Assembly: GCA_947500505.1 (NCBI GenBank)
Contig: CANMSL010000005.1
Coordinates: 248,001 to 312,000 of the forward strand
Source: an uncultured Aquimarina sp.
GTDB lineage: Bacteria > Bacteroidota > Bacteroidia > Flavobacteriales > Flavobacteriaceae
Direction of reading: 5' to 3'
Length of the DNA stretch: 64,000 nt
Below are positions 17,480 to 27,486 of this stretch, one piece after another. Below the pieces are notes generated by a model. It saw nothing but the letters and a program-made list of their open reading frames with translations. It ran no database searches and was not told the origin of the DNA. The position numbers and the translations under genes are program-made. The stretch's first letter is position 1. Each line of letters opens with the position of its first letter.

Positions 17480-18124
17480 ATGAAAGTCGTATCTACGAAT
17501 ATAGGAGAACCCAAAATAATTTCCTGGAGAGGAAAAGAGGTAAAAACAGGGATCTACAAATACCCTGTTAATGAATCGATTTATCTTGATAAAGAAGATG
17601 TAAAAGGAGATCATGTTATTGACCGACGTGTTCATGGTGGTGTAGATAAGGCTTGTTATTTATATGCTGTAGAACATTATACATATTGGAAAGAAAAATA
17701 CCCTGATCTGGATTGGAATTACGGAATGTTTGGTGAAAACTTATCGGTTTTAGGGCTTGATGAAGGTACAATTACTATTGGTAGTATTTACAAATTAGGT
17801 GATGCCATTGTTCAGGTTTCTCAACCCAGACAACCTTGTTATAAACTCGGAGTACGATTTGGCACACAAGTGATTCTAAAACAATTTGTTGAGGCATTGA
17901 TGCCTGGCGTTTATCTTAGGATTCTGACTTCCGGAAATGTAAGAATTGATGATGTAATGATCCCTGAAGAAATTCATTCCGATGGAATATCAATTCGGGA
18001 AATGTATCTATTATTCTATGATCAGAATTCACATATTGATTTGGCTAAAAAAGCCTTGAATGACCCATTTGTTACCGAAAATAATAAAAAGAATATAGTA
18101 AACAGGTATGGAAGTTCGATTTAG
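17480..18124 (+). CDS. MOSC domain protein (YiiM-like)
   Basis: MOSC domains bind the molybdenum cofactor or carry out its sulfur chemistry. The 214 residues include HGGVDKACY near 52-60, GENLSV at 85-90 and the conserved cysteine Cys120 in QPRQPCYKLG. YiiM of E. coli reduces N-hydroxylated compounds; that activity is an inference here. It follows the TruA-type gene by four bases, apparently in one transcript. Confidence 0.88.
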   Translation: MKVVSTNIGEPKIISWRGKEVKTGIYKYPVNESIYLDKEDVKGDHVIDRRVHGGVDKACYLYAVEHYTYWKEKYPDLDWNYGMFGENLSVLGLDEGTITIGSIYKLGDAIVQVSQPRQPCYKLGVRFGTQVILKQFVEALMPGVYLRILTSGNVRIDDVMIPEEIHSDGISIREMYLLFYDQNSHIDLAKKALNDPFVTENNKKNIVNRYGSSI

Positions 18125-18181
18125 AACTAATTAAAGGAGATGCTTTTATAAAAGTTTTGATATCAAAAATTAATAAGAAAT

Positions 18182-18289
18182 ATGAAAAGCCCTAATAGAT
18201 TCATTTGTATGCTTGCTATTGTAGCTTATCTTATTACATCTACCAGTTGTACAGATACTATAACTCTTTCGTCTGAAGGAACATGGTAA
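18182..18289 (+). CDS. Possible 35-residue lipoprotein-like peptide
   Basis: An ATG at 18182 opens a 35-codon frame with basic start, hydrophobic core (CMLAIVAYLITS) and a lipobox-like TSTSC at Cys23, then only 12 residues. It may be a tiny lipoprotein, or the front of a gene broken here. Lysine-rich coding-like sequence continues in another frame after the stop, but I could not join them convincingly. Confidence 0.3.
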   Translation: MKSPNRFICMLAIVAYLITSTSCTDTITLSSEGTW

Positions 18290-18341
18290 TGAAATTAAAA
18301 AAGAGTTCAAAAAATTAAAGAAAAATTAAAACACTTGATTA

Positions 18342-19493
18342 ATGGTGATAAAGGAAGTAGAAAATTTAATTATTGGTGCCGGACCAGCTGGTTTAGCCGT
18401 TGCCGGTCGTTTCAGGAAACAAAACATTTCTTTTGTAATAGTAGAACAAACTGATAAAATCGCTTGGAGTTGGCATAATCACTATGATCGGCTATTGTTG
18501 CATACTGTAAAAGAACTCTCACATTTACCTCATTTAGAATTTCCTTCAGAATATCCCAGATACATTCCTAAAGATAAACTGGCTGAATATTATCATAATT
18601 ATGCCGAACATTTTGATATCAAACCTTCTTTTAATGTTCAAGTACAATCAATTAGGAGAGTAGAGGCTGAGGACAATTGGATAATCACTACAAATAAACA
18701 TACATATCGTTCGAAAAATGTAATTCTTGCTACAGGAGTAAACAGAGTTCCTTTTTGGCCTCAATGGAAAAATCAGAAAAGTTTTAAAGGAGAGGTTATT
18801 CATAGCAGAAGCTATAAGAATGCACTACCTTTTAAAAATAAGAAAGTATTAATAGTCGGTATGGGCAATACAGGAGCCGAATTGGCGCTTGATCTAAGTG
18901 AACACCATATTGATGTAACAATTTCAGTAAGAAGCCCTTTGCTTATTGTTCCCAGAGATATCAATGGTCGTCCGGTACAACTTACTGCTAGGAAATTAGA
19001 GAAATTACCATTTGGGTTGGGAAAATGGATTGGTAAACTGGTAAGACGAATTGTAATCGGAGATTTATCCAACTACGGAATTTCTATTTCTAGAGAAGAT
19101 CCAATTGACCACCTAAAACGAACAGGCAAAACACCAGTTATAGATTTGGGAACGGTAAAGCATATTAAATCTAAGAAGATTAAAGTAGTGGGGGATATAG
19201 CATCTTTTTATGAAAGAGGAGTGATCCTAAAAAGTGGAACCAAAATAGAATCGGACATTGTGATCCTTGCTACTGGATATCGTGCTAAAGTAGAGCAGTT
19301 CATAGAAAACACAGAAGGATTATTGGATCGATACGGTGTTCCTATAGATATAATTGGAAGAGGAGAATATAAAGGATTGTTCTTTGTAGGTTTTGATAAT
19401 TACAAACTTGGCGGAATTCTGGGTACAATCTACAAGGATTCTGAAACCGTGGTTGACTATATTCTAAATGAGGAGGAATATCCTTTAGAATGA
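18342..19493 (+). CDS. Flavin-containing monooxygenase (FMO/YUCCA type)
   Basis: The 383-residue enzyme oxygenates a soft nucleophile using FAD and NADPH. FAD-binding GAGPAG is at 12-17, the FMO fingerprint FKGEVIHSRSY at 148-158, NADPH-binding GMGNTG at 173-178 and the ATGY motif near 309. The substrate is unknown. It stands alone, convergent with recQ with an 11-base gap. Confidence 0.92.
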   Translation: MVIKEVENLIIGAGPAGLAVAGRFRKQNISFVIVEQTDKIAWSWHNHYDRLLLHTVKELSHLPHLEFPSEYPRYIPKDKLAEYYHNYAEHFDIKPSFNVQVQSIRRVEAEDNWIITTNKHTYRSKNVILATGVNRVPFWPQWKNQKSFKGEVIHSRSYKNALPFKNKKVLIVGMGNTGAELALDLSEHHIDVTISVRSPLLIVPRDINGRPVQLTARKLEKLPFGLGKWIGKLVRRIVIGDLSNYGISISREDPIDHLKRTGKTPVIDLGTVKHIKSKKIKVVGDIASFYERGVILKSGTKIESDIVILATGYRAKVEQFIENTEGLLDRYGVPIDIIGRGEYKGLFFVGFDNYKLGGILGTIYKDSETVVDYILNEEEYPLE

Positions 19494-19504
19494 TGCCTCT
19501 GCGT

Positions 19505-21619
19505 TTAATCTTCATCTAAAACTGCCAAGGCCAGTTTTATGGTATTATAATCCATTGCTTGTTCAAAGTGTTCGAAATAAGGCCTCAAGGCTTCAGGATG
19601 GCCAAGTATTTCTCTTGCCTTTTTTACAGAATGAATGTCTTCTTTACTCACAAATTGTTTTAAATCGATTTTTTCTCCTTCATTAAATAACTTCATAATA
19701 TGTGAAAAAATGGTAGACTGTGCCAGATTTCTTTCCTGCGCTATTTCTTCTATAGATAATCCTTGTTTGTATAAATCCAAAGTTTCTCTATAAGAATTAC
19801 CCTTACTTTTGGTTGACTTTTTCTTCTTTTTTGTTTTTTCAGCAGAAAAATTGATAATGGCTTTTATAAATTGATATCCATAATTTTGCATTTTTAATTT
19901 CCCAACACCACTAATTTGCATAAACTCTTCATCACTTATAGGTCTTACTTTTTCCATCTCTTTCAAAGTAGTATCATTAAATATCTGATATGGCGGAATT
20001 CCTGCTTCTTTTGCCAGATCTAATCGTAACTCACGCAATTTATCAAATAGGGTATTAGATTCTGATTTTCGAACTTGTGCAGCCGCATTTTCCTTCATCT
20101 TCTCAAATTCTGCGAGATGGGCAAGGCTTATTTTTTCATCTTGAAACAGCACTTTTTTTGAAAGTGCTGTAAGTTTAAGCTTATTATTCTGATGAAAAGC
20201 TATTTCCAGATATCCCTGATTGATCAATTGAATAATATACTGTTGCCAATCTCTCCAAGAAATATCTTTTGCAATACCATATGTTTTTATGTTTTGATAT
20301 CCTTTATCTAAAACTAGCGTATTTTGTGCTCCTCTGAGAATATCAATTACAGTTCCAACCGGTTCTTCTTCTTTGATTCTTACCACGGTTGACAATGCTT
20401 TTTGGGCAATTATAGTTCCATCTATAAAACTAGGCGGATTTTTACAAACATCACAATTACCACAATCCTGCTCAATTAATTCTCCAAAATAGCTTAATAA
20501 TATTTTTCTTCTGCAGCTTAATGAATCTGCATATTGTTTCATCCTATCCAACTTAGCCATTTGTACCTCTTGATTGCCAGACATCGTTGCAAACTTTTGT
20601 AATTGTACAACATCGGCATAACTATGAAAGAGAAGTGTAGAAGAAGGCAACCCATCCCGACCGGCACGACCAATTTCCTGATAATAACCTTCTATATTTT
20701 TTGGTAGATTATAGTGAATGACCCATCGAACGTTAGATTTATCGATTCCCATACCAAATGCAATGGTAGCACATACAATTTGTACAGTATCATTTATAAA
20801 ACCTTCTTGTACTTCTGCACGTTTTTCATGGGTGATACCTGCGTGATATGCTTCTGCAAGAAAACCTTTAGCTTGTAGTTTTTCAGCTAACATTTCTGTG
20901 GTTTTTCTGCTTAAGCAATAGATAATACCAGAATCATTCGGCTTGTTATCAAGAAAGTTAAAAATTTGTTCAATCCGTTTATTTCCGGGTCTGACTTCCA
21001 GGCTTAAATTTTTACGATCAAATGATGCTAAAAATAGTTTCGCATTAGGAATATTTAATTGATCACAAATGTCTTGTCGTGTAGCTTTATCGGCTGTAGC
21101 CGTAAGAGCAATAATGGAAGTGTCGGGAAACCGTTTCCTTAAATATCCTAATTGTGTATAAGCTGGTCTAAAATCGTGCCCCCAAGCCGAAATACAATGC
21201 GCCTCGTCAATAGCGATCAGGCTAATTTCAATCTTTGAAAGTATCGCATCTAAGAAACTTAGACTTTCTGGAGCAAGATAAAGCAGCTTAATATTCTTAT
21301 TGATAATGCTTTGATAAATTTCCTGTTGCTGTTGTTCATTCTGACTACTATTTATAAAAGCAGCATTTATACCATTAGCTCTTAATCCGTCTACCTGATC
21401 TTTCATCAAAGCAATTAATGGAGATATCACTAAGGTAATACCAGGAAGTAAAAGAGCCGGTAGTTGATAACAAATTGATTTTCCTCCACCTGTAGGCATT
21501 ACCACCATATTATCATTTCTGCAAAATATAGAGTTAACTATATCTTCCTGTAAAGGCCGAAAGCTATCGTACCCGAAATATTCCTTTAATGTATGTAAAA
21601 TTTGTTTCTGTGTTGGCAT
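19505..21619 (-). CDS. recQ: ATP-dependent DNA helicase RecQ
   Basis: A 3'-5' helicase of recombination and repair. Order: motif I MPTGGGKS, DEAH in IDEAHCISAW, motif VI QEIGRAGRDG, a RecQ zinc domain with cysteines in LSCRRKI and CGNCDVC, a winged helix, an HRDC domain (FDKLRELRLDLAKEAG) and a C-terminal helix-turn-helix-like region. The start was placed at MPTQKQ (21619); an ATG eight codons earlier gives an unlikely hydrophobic prefix. The ~704-residue length is typical of the longer flavobacterial RecQ. Confidence 0.95.
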   Translation of the reverse strand: MPTQKQILHTLKEYFGYDSFRPLQEDIVNSIFCRNDNMVVMPTGGGKSICYQLPALLLPGITLVISPLIALMKDQVDGLRANGINAAFINSSQNEQQQQEIYQSIINKNIKLLYLAPESLSFLDAILSKIEISLIAIDEAHCISAWGHDFRPAYTQLGYLRKRFPDTSIIALTATADKATRQDICDQLNIPNAKLFLASFDRKNLSLEVRPGNKRIEQIFNFLDNKPNDSGIIYCLSRKTTEMLAEKLQAKGFLAEAYHAGITHEKRAEVQEGFINDTVQIVCATIAFGMGIDKSNVRWVIHYNLPKNIEGYYQEIGRAGRDGLPSSTLLFHSYADVVQLQKFATMSGNQEVQMAKLDRMKQYADSLSCRRKILLSYFGELIEQDCGNCDVCKNPPSFIDGTIIAQKALSTVVRIKEEEPVGTVIDILRGAQNTLVLDKGYQNIKTYGIAKDISWRDWQQYIIQLINQGYLEIAFHQNNKLKLTALSKKVLFQDEKISLAHLAEFEKMKENAAAQVRKSESNTLFDKLRELRLDLAKEAGIPPYQIFNDTTLKEMEKVRPISDEEFMQISGVGKLKMQNYGYQFIKAIINFSAEKTKKKKKSTKSKGNSYRETLDLYKQGLSIEEIAQERNLAQSTIFSHIMKLFNEGEKIDLKQFVSKEDIHSVKKAREILGHPEALRPYFEHFEQAMDYNTIKLALAVLDED

Positions 21620-21665
21620 AGGTACAAAGAAATGAAAAATCAATGATGTCGCCAGAACATATTAA

Positions 21666-22997
21666 TTATGTTTTTATTTTTTTCATTTTAACCGGAAGAC
21701 CGTCCTTTGGCACTTGAAGTGGAACAGGTTTTACAGGCATTTCATATCCCTGATCTACAGACCATTCGTGAGATACTAATAGTTTGCTAATTTCATATTT
21801 GATCTGCATTTCTGCAAAAGCAAAACCAATACAGTAATGAGCTCCTGCGCCAAATGGTGTATAGGTGTAAGGACATTGCGTATGTTCGCTTCTTTCTTTT
21901 GAAAAACGTTCGGGGTCGAAACCTGCCGGGCATGACCATACTTCGGGATTATGGTGGTTTTGATCAATATCTACTGAGACGTGCGTGCCTTTAGGAATAT
22001 TATAGTTTTTATAATCAAGATCTTTAGTAGCAACTCTTCCGATTGAGACAAGTGGAGGAAAACGTCTTAGAGTTTCCTTTAGTACTAATCCGAATTGCTC
22101 TAATTTTCTCAGATCCCTTACCGAAAAACTATCACCATATTCCTCATAAAATTCATTGGCTTCGACTCTTAGTTTATCCTGCCATTCCGGATGTTTAGCT
22201 AGAAAGTAGCATAAGCTCGTCTGAGTACTAGCTGTAGTATCGTGGGCAGCCATTAAAATAAATATGAGATGATCGACAATTTGTTCATCATTTAATGATT
22301 CTCCATTTTCGTTTTTTGCATTTGCGAGAATACTAAAAAGATCTTTTTTAGGGTTAAGTTTCCTTTCAGGTAATAATTCTTTAAAAAAAGATACCAGATA
22401 TTTTCTGGCTTTTATACCTTTTCCGTAAGTGGTAAAAGATAACTTAATTGGTAATGCAGAGCTGGCATTAACTATATCCGTGATGGCTTTATTAATTTTA
22501 GAAAACTGTTGATTTTTATTAATTCCAAAAAAAACCTGTAACGCAATTTCTAAAGTAAATTCTTTTAAAAGGGGAAACAACTTTGGATTTGGATCGTTCC
22601 AAGTTGAAATATGCGTCGGGACAATTTTTTTCATCATTTCCAGGTATCCTTCCAAGGGTTTTTTCTTAAATGCTTCGGCAATAATCGAACGATGATATTT
22701 GTGCGTATCTCCATCCATCAGCATTAATCCGTTTGGAAATAGATCTTTTAAAATCAGGTCCCACGCTTCTTTACTATTAAAATCTTTATCGTGCTCAACC
22801 AAAGTGTAGCGTGCTGCATCTTTATCGTGTAGTGTAGAGATCTCTCTATTTAAAATTTTAACCTTATAAATCTCGCCGTATTTCTTAAGTTTTTTCTGCT
22901 TAAACTTATGATAACCCTTAAAAAAGGCTAATAAATCTCCCCAGGGCAGCAGTGATGAAGTTTTTCCCGGTATTTCTGATAAGTTGGAGTTTTTCAT
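21666..22997 (-). CDS. Cytochrome P450
   Basis: A 443-residue haem-thiolate monooxygenase. The oxygen-activating I-helix reads AAHDTTAST, the ExxR pair is in KETLRRFPP, and the haem-binding motif FGAGAHYCIG places the ligand at Cys389. It is soluble, with no membrane anchor. No ferredoxin or reductase gene adjoins it, so its redox partner is elsewhere. The substrate cannot be read from sequence. It is upstream of recQ on the same strand. Confidence 0.94.
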   Translation of the reverse strand: MKNSNLSEIPGKTSSLLPWGDLLAFFKGYHKFKQKKLKKYGEIYKVKILNREISTLHDKDAARYTLVEHDKDFNSKEAWDLILKDLFPNGLMLMDGDTHKYHRSIIAEAFKKKPLEGYLEMMKKIVPTHISTWNDPNPKLFPLLKEFTLEIALQVFFGINKNQQFSKINKAITDIVNASSALPIKLSFTTYGKGIKARKYLVSFFKELLPERKLNPKKDLFSILANAKNENGESLNDEQIVDHLIFILMAAHDTTASTQTSLCYFLAKHPEWQDKLRVEANEFYEEYGDSFSVRDLRKLEQFGLVLKETLRRFPPLVSIGRVATKDLDYKNYNIPKGTHVSVDIDQNHHNPEVWSCPAGFDPERFSKERSEHTQCPYTYTPFGAGAHYCIGFAFAEMQIKYEISKLLVSHEWSVDQGYEMPVKPVPLQVPKDGLPVKMKKIKT

Positions 22998-23173
22998 GAA
23001 GTGTGAGTTGTATATTTTGTTTAAAAAGCTAACAAGATAATAACAGATTCAAGGAAGACCTATATAATTAAATCCGTAAAATAGAATTTTGATTATATTA
23101 AATTTATTTAATAGTTAAAATGAAAAACTTTTCAGAAAGATACTTTTTGAATATCTCGAAGGTACTTAAAATA

Positions 23174-23545
23174 TTAAACATGTTGATCGATTAATATTGT
23201 ATTTCCATCCGGGTCTATGAGCACAATACTTGCCGGACCAGCTGTATTCTCATCAGCTTCTTGCTCCAATTTTATGTTTTTATTTTTTAGATGTTTTTGA
23301 ATATCCCTTACATCATCAAAATTTTCAAGCGCTTTGGCATTGGTATCCCATCCAGGATTGAAGGTAATAATATTGTTTTCAAACATTCCTTGAAAAAGCC
23401 CGACGAGAGCATCATCATTGTTCATTATTAAATATTTTTTTTCAATATCTCCTGCAAATACGCTGAATCCTAGATTCTCATAAAATTCTTTTGAAACACG
23501 GATATCTTTAACGTTTAGACTTATAGAAAATGCCCCTAATTTCAT
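23174..23545 (-). CDS. VOC family (glyoxalase/bleomycin-resistance fold) protein
   Basis: A 123-residue protein with paired beta-alpha-beta-beta-beta modules: ISLNVKDIRVSKEFYENLGF at the start and DPDGNTILIDQHV at the end are the typical halves. The substrate is unknown. A 14-bp palindrome lies just upstream of its start. Confidence 0.88.
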   Translation of the reverse strand: MKLGAFSISLNVKDIRVSKEFYENLGFSVFAGDIEKKYLIMNNDDALVGLFQGMFENNIITFNPGWDTNAKALENFDDVRDIQKHLKNKNIKLEQEADENTAGPASIVLIDPDGNTILIDQHV

Positions 23546-23547
23546 CT

Positions 23548-23561
23548 TTAAACATGTTTAA
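23548..23561. repeat. Perfect 14-bp palindrome by VOC start
   Basis: TTAAACATGTTTAA reads the same on both strands, three bases before the VOC start codon. It could be an operator or chance. Confidence 0.3.
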
Positions 23562-23628
23562 GTTATAAATTTTAGTAATAATTTGTTTTCTAAAATTACT
23601 GAATTTTAAACAGATATGAGCGCTCCAA

Positions 23629-23662
23629 CTATATAGTTTTGAATACTATATAGTTTTGAATA
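23629..23662. repeat. Tandem 17-bp direct repeat
   Basis: CTATATAGTTTTGAATA occurs twice back to back in the gap between the pullulanase stop and the VOC start. The 225-base gap also has ATGAGCGCT at 23617 and near 23741. No gene seen. Confidence 0.55.
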
Positions 23663-23770
23663 AAGTATACTGGAATAATGGATGATTTTAGATGGTTTAT
23701 AAAAATAGCATTAGTCGAATACTTTTCTAACTATATTTTTATGAGCGCTTTTAGTATTTAAAATTACTAG

Positions 23771-25756
23771 TTACTCCTGAAACAAAATCATCATCGATAT
23801 AGGTGGAACAGCAACTTTATTTTTCGCGATTTTCTTTCCTTCCATATCAAAATCATCACCTAAAACTGCAATTTTACAATCGCCAATAAGCTGATATGCA
23901 GTTGGTTTGGGATTGCTATTGTATACGACGAAAATGTTTTTCCAGGAATCTCCATTGGCGTGATTACTAATTTGATAACTGATTAATCCGTTTTTATTTT
24001 CTTTAAATTCTAAATTAGCCTTAACATCATCAGCCGAGGTCATTCTAAATGCCGGATGCGTTTTTCTAAGTGTGATTAAGTTTTTATAGTAAGAAACTAT
24101 ATCTGCATTGGTTTTTTTCCAGTTCCAATCAATTTGATTGATGCTATCCGCTAGATTATATGAGTTATGCTCACCATTTTTGGTACGTAACATTTCTGCT
24201 CCGGCGTGCATAAAAGCAATTCCTTGTGAAGTCATTACAATTGCATTCGTAAGTTTTTGCATAGCAATAAGTTGCTCATTAGTAGCATCTTTTCTTGATA
24301 TTTTCAATTTATCAAATACCGTATGATTATCATGACAGGAAACATAGGATACGGATTGCCACGGTTCATTGGTCCACGGAGTTTTTGAATAATTTACCTT
24401 TGTATAATCGATTTGTGGATGCTCTATAGAACCAACTATTCCCATTTTAATAGATTCTTCCATATCTTTTTCGCCACTTACAAATCCGGTACTTTCTTCT
24501 TTAAAAACAGAACCTTTTAATCCATCCCGCAGATCATCGCTAAAGGCAGAAATATATGGCATTTGAGAAGTGTGTTTTTTTAGTGCTCTTTTTTCTTCAG
24601 GTAGCGGAGAATCTCCAGCTGTCCAGCCTTCTCCATATATAAAGATATTAGGATTGATAATTTTCACCGTTTCGGCTACTTTATTCATAGTTTCTATATC
24701 GTGTATACCCATCAAGTCAAATCGAAAACCATCCAGGTGATATTCTTTTGCCCAGTATGCTACAGATTCTATAATGTATTTTCGCATCATTGCCCGATCT
24801 GAAGCTGTTTCATTCCCACAGGCAGACGCATCTGAAGGTTTACCATCTTCCCATTGACGGTAATAATAACCAGGAACTTCTAAGTTAAAATTAGAATTCT
24901 CAGTTTTACCGGTATGATTATATACAACATCCAGAATAACACCTATTCCATTATCATGAAATTTTTTAACCATTTGTTTGAATTCTTTGATTCTAACCTC
25001 GGCGTGATAAGGATCAGATGAAAAAGATCCTTCGGGCACATTATAATTCTGTGGATCATATCCCCAATTGAATTGTGGTGTATCTAATTTTGTTTCGTCG
25101 ATAGAGTAGTGGTCATAGGTTGGAAGTAGATGTACGTGTGTGATTCCTAATTCTTTCAGATGATCAAATCCTGTTGCTACACTATCAGGTCCTTTAGTTC
25201 CTTTTTCTACCAATCCCAGATATTTACCAGGCATACTTGATCCTGATTGCGGGTGAATTGTCATGTCTCTAATATGCAGCTCATATATTATGGCTTCATT
25301 AGGGTATTTTAATTCAATCCCACGATCTTGGTCCCATCCTTCCGGATTGGTAGTTTCAAAATCCAGAGCCATCGCTCTTTTACCATTTACGCCTGTTGCT
25401 TTTGCATAGATACCAGGAGTTTCTTCTAACCAAATACCATCAATCATTGTTTGGTAAGTATAGTAAGTTCCGTTGAGATTCCCTTTAACCTGTACGCTCC
25501 AAATTCCTTTTTCTCCTTGGTTTAAGGAAAATGTATCAGAAGAAGTTCCTCCATCACCTTCCTTATATAAGTGTAATCGTATTTTCTCTGCTATCGGAGA
25601 CCAAATCTTAAAAGTAGTTTCCTCCTCCGAATAGTCAAGCCAGAGATCAGCTTCTATAGGAGAAGGATATTCTTCATAACTACTATAACTTGTTTTCTTC
25701 TCAGAGCACGAAATCATTGTATGCGAAATAAAAAGGTACATGAAAATGCGTTTCAT
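23771..25756 (-). CDS. Pullulanase-type GH13 lipoprotein
   Basis: This debranching alpha-glucan hydrolase of about 661 residues starts at the ATG at 25756, because that start gives a lipoprotein signal with lipobox MISC. An ATG 18 codons earlier would bury it. A CBM48/pullulanase N-terminal beta domain (IWSPIAEKIRLHLY) is followed by the catalytic barrel. Key motifs are the pullulanase-family NWGYDPQNYNVPEGS, VVYNHTG, the nucleophile Asp in DGFRFDLMG, acid/base Glu in YGEGWTAGD and SCHDNH. It should face the periplasm or cell surface. It follows cysM by 54 bases. Confidence 0.92.
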   Translation of the reverse strand: MKRIFMYLFISHTMISCSEKKTSYSSYEEYPSPIEADLWLDYSEEETTFKIWSPIAEKIRLHLYKEGDGGTSSDTFSLNQGEKGIWSVQVKGNLNGTYYTYQTMIDGIWLEETPGIYAKATGVNGKRAMALDFETTNPEGWDQDRGIELKYPNEAIIYELHIRDMTIHPQSGSSMPGKYLGLVEKGTKGPDSVATGFDHLKELGITHVHLLPTYDHYSIDETKLDTPQFNWGYDPQNYNVPEGSFSSDPYHAEVRIKEFKQMVKKFHDNGIGVILDVVYNHTGKTENSNFNLEVPGYYYRQWEDGKPSDASACGNETASDRAMMRKYIIESVAYWAKEYHLDGFRFDLMGIHDIETMNKVAETVKIINPNIFIYGEGWTAGDSPLPEEKRALKKHTSQMPYISAFSDDLRDGLKGSVFKEESTGFVSGEKDMEESIKMGIVGSIEHPQIDYTKVNYSKTPWTNEPWQSVSYVSCHDNHTVFDKLKISRKDATNEQLIAMQKLTNAIVMTSQGIAFMHAGAEMLRTKNGEHNSYNLADSINQIDWNWKKTNADIVSYYKNLITLRKTHPAFRMTSADDVKANLEFKENKNGLISYQISNHANGDSWKNIFVVYNSNPKPTAYQLIGDCKIAVLGDDFDMEGKKIAKNKVAVPPISMMILFQE

Positions 25757-25810
25757 ATGGTTTAATGGTTGGTTAGAATTGGTATTAGTTTTTAATATAT
25801 TTTTATTCAT

Positions 25811-26695
25811 TTATGAAAACAAATCTGAACTTAGATATCGATCGCCCCGATCACAAATAATTGCAACCAGCACACCGTTTTCTAATGTTTCTGCCAATTT
25901 TAATGCTGCGGTGACAGCACCACCACTGCTCATTCCAGAAAAGACTCCTTCTTCTTTGGCTAGTCTTTTAGCCATTTCTGTGGCTTCTTTCTGGCTAACC
26001 TCTATAACTTTATCTACCTTTTCCGGATTAAAAATTTTTGGCAAATATTCTTTTGGCCATTTTCTGATTCCGGGGATTCTTGATTGGTCTGTTGGTTGTA
26101 CACCAACGATTTGAACATCTTTTGATTGTTCTTTTAAAAAAGTCGAAGTCCCCATAATAGTTCCTGTGGTTCCCATAGAAGAGACAAAGTGAGTGATCTT
26201 ACCTTGGGTATCCTTCCATATTTCAGGTCCGGTAGTTTTATAATGTGCTTTCCAATTATCATCATTGGCAAACTGGTTTAGCATTACATATCCTTCATTC
26301 GTCACTTTAGCTTCTGCATAATCACGGGCGCCTTCTATTCCAATTGATTCAGAAGTTAGGGTAACTTTAGCACCGTAAGCTCTCATTGTTTGTACTCGTT
26401 CTTTGGTAGAATTCTCGGGCATTACGAGCTCTATATCTAATGAAAAGATTCCAGCAATCATTGCTAACGCAATTCCTGTATTACCACTTGTGGCTTCAAT
26501 TAACTTTGTGTTTTGATCTATATCACCTCGATCTAATGCTGATTTAATCATATTATAAGCCGCACGATCTTTAACACTTCCACCGGGGTTATGTCCTTCT
26601 AATTTTAAAAATAAAGTGATATTTGGATTTTTTAGTAAAGAAGTAGCCTTTATCAAAGGCGTATTTCCGATAAGGTCTAAAATGTTATGCGACAT
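25811..26695 (-). CDS. cysM: Cysteine synthase B
   Basis: A PLP enzyme forming cysteine from O-acetylserine and sulfide (or thiosulfate). The 294 residues include the PLP lysine Lys42 in GGSVKDRAA, the substrate loop EATSGNTGIA, the phosphate cup SSMGTTGTIMG and SSGGA. GHNPGGSVKDR and overall length support the CysM type. It overlaps the upstream serine acetyltransferase gene by one base, so synthesis of O-acetylserine and cysteine is coupled. Confidence 0.94.
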   Translation of the reverse strand: MSHNILDLIGNTPLIKATSLLKNPNITLFLKLEGHNPGGSVKDRAAYNMIKSALDRGDIDQNTKLIEATSGNTGIALAMIAGIFSLDIELVMPENSTKERVQTMRAYGAKVTLTSESIGIEGARDYAEAKVTNEGYVMLNQFANDDNWKAHYKTTGPEIWKDTQGKITHFVSSMGTTGTIMGTSTFLKEQSKDVQIVGVQPTDQSRIPGIRKWPKEYLPKIFNPEKVDKVIEVSQKEATEMAKRLAKEEGVFSGMSSGGAVTAALKLAETLENGVLVAIICDRGDRYLSSDLFS

Positions 26696-27486
26696 TAAAC
26701 AACTTTTTTAATCTTTATTTCTGAAGTATTTGATATGATTGAGTTTTCTGGTACGGAGGATGTGATCCAGGCGTTGCCACCTACTGTGCTATTGGCACCA
26801 ATTATGGTTGTACCACCTAGTATTGTGGCATTGGCATAAATAGTAACATTATCCTCTACCGTAGGATGTCTCTTTACGTTACGAAGTTTTCTATCGACAT
26901 ATAATCCACCTAAAGTAACACCCTGATATATTTTTACATTATTCTTAATAATAGCAGTTTCTCCTATTACAATTCCGGTGGCGTGATCAATAAAGAAAGA
27001 TTCTCCAATCTCTGCGCCAGGATTAATATCTGTACCTGTTAATCGATGAGAATATTCGGTCATTAATCTTGGAATCAGCGGCAAACCAAACTTTAATAAC
27101 TCATGACTTAATCGATAGATGGCTATCGCATAAAATCCGGGATAAGCTAGGTATACTTCTTCAATAGAATTGGCAGCAGGATCGCTTTTCATAAAAGAGT
27201 CAGCGTCTTTATTTAGTTTTTGTAAAACCTCAGGTAATTTTTCCAGATAGGACTGCCAAATTTTACTACATGGCTTTTCAGTCTCCCAACAGGCCAGATC
27301 TATTAATTCTTCAAAAGTTTTTTCGAGAATATCAATATTTTTCTCTACCTCTGTATCTGAATCGAATAACGTATAAAAAAGTAGATTGGTAAAATACTCC
27401 GTTCTTTCTTTTAATTTCAATCTAAGATTGGGATTTTTTTTCTGCTCCTTAATCTTAGCTATGATTTGGTCTCTTGCTTTAGTCAT
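26695..27486 (-). CDS. epsC: Serine O-acetyltransferase
   Basis: It makes O-acetylserine from serine and acetyl-CoA. The 263-residue protein has a helical N-terminal domain and a left-handed beta helix of hexapeptide repeats from about 160 (FFIDHATGIVIGETAII, GVTLGGLYV, RHPTVEDNV, GNAWIT). This is the EpsC/CysE group. First gene of the epsC-cysM pair. Confidence 0.93.
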   Translation of the reverse strand: MTKARDQIIAKIKEQKKNPNLRLKLKERTEYFTNLLFYTLFDSDTEVEKNIDILEKTFEELIDLACWETEKPCSKIWQSYLEKLPEVLQKLNKDADSFMKSDPAANSIEEVYLAYPGFYAIAIYRLSHELLKFGLPLIPRLMTEYSHRLTGTDINPGAEIGESFFIDHATGIVIGETAIIKNNVKIYQGVTLGGLYVDRKLRNVKRHPTVEDNVTIYANATILGGTTIIGANSTVGGNAWITSSVPENSIISNTSEIKIKKVV

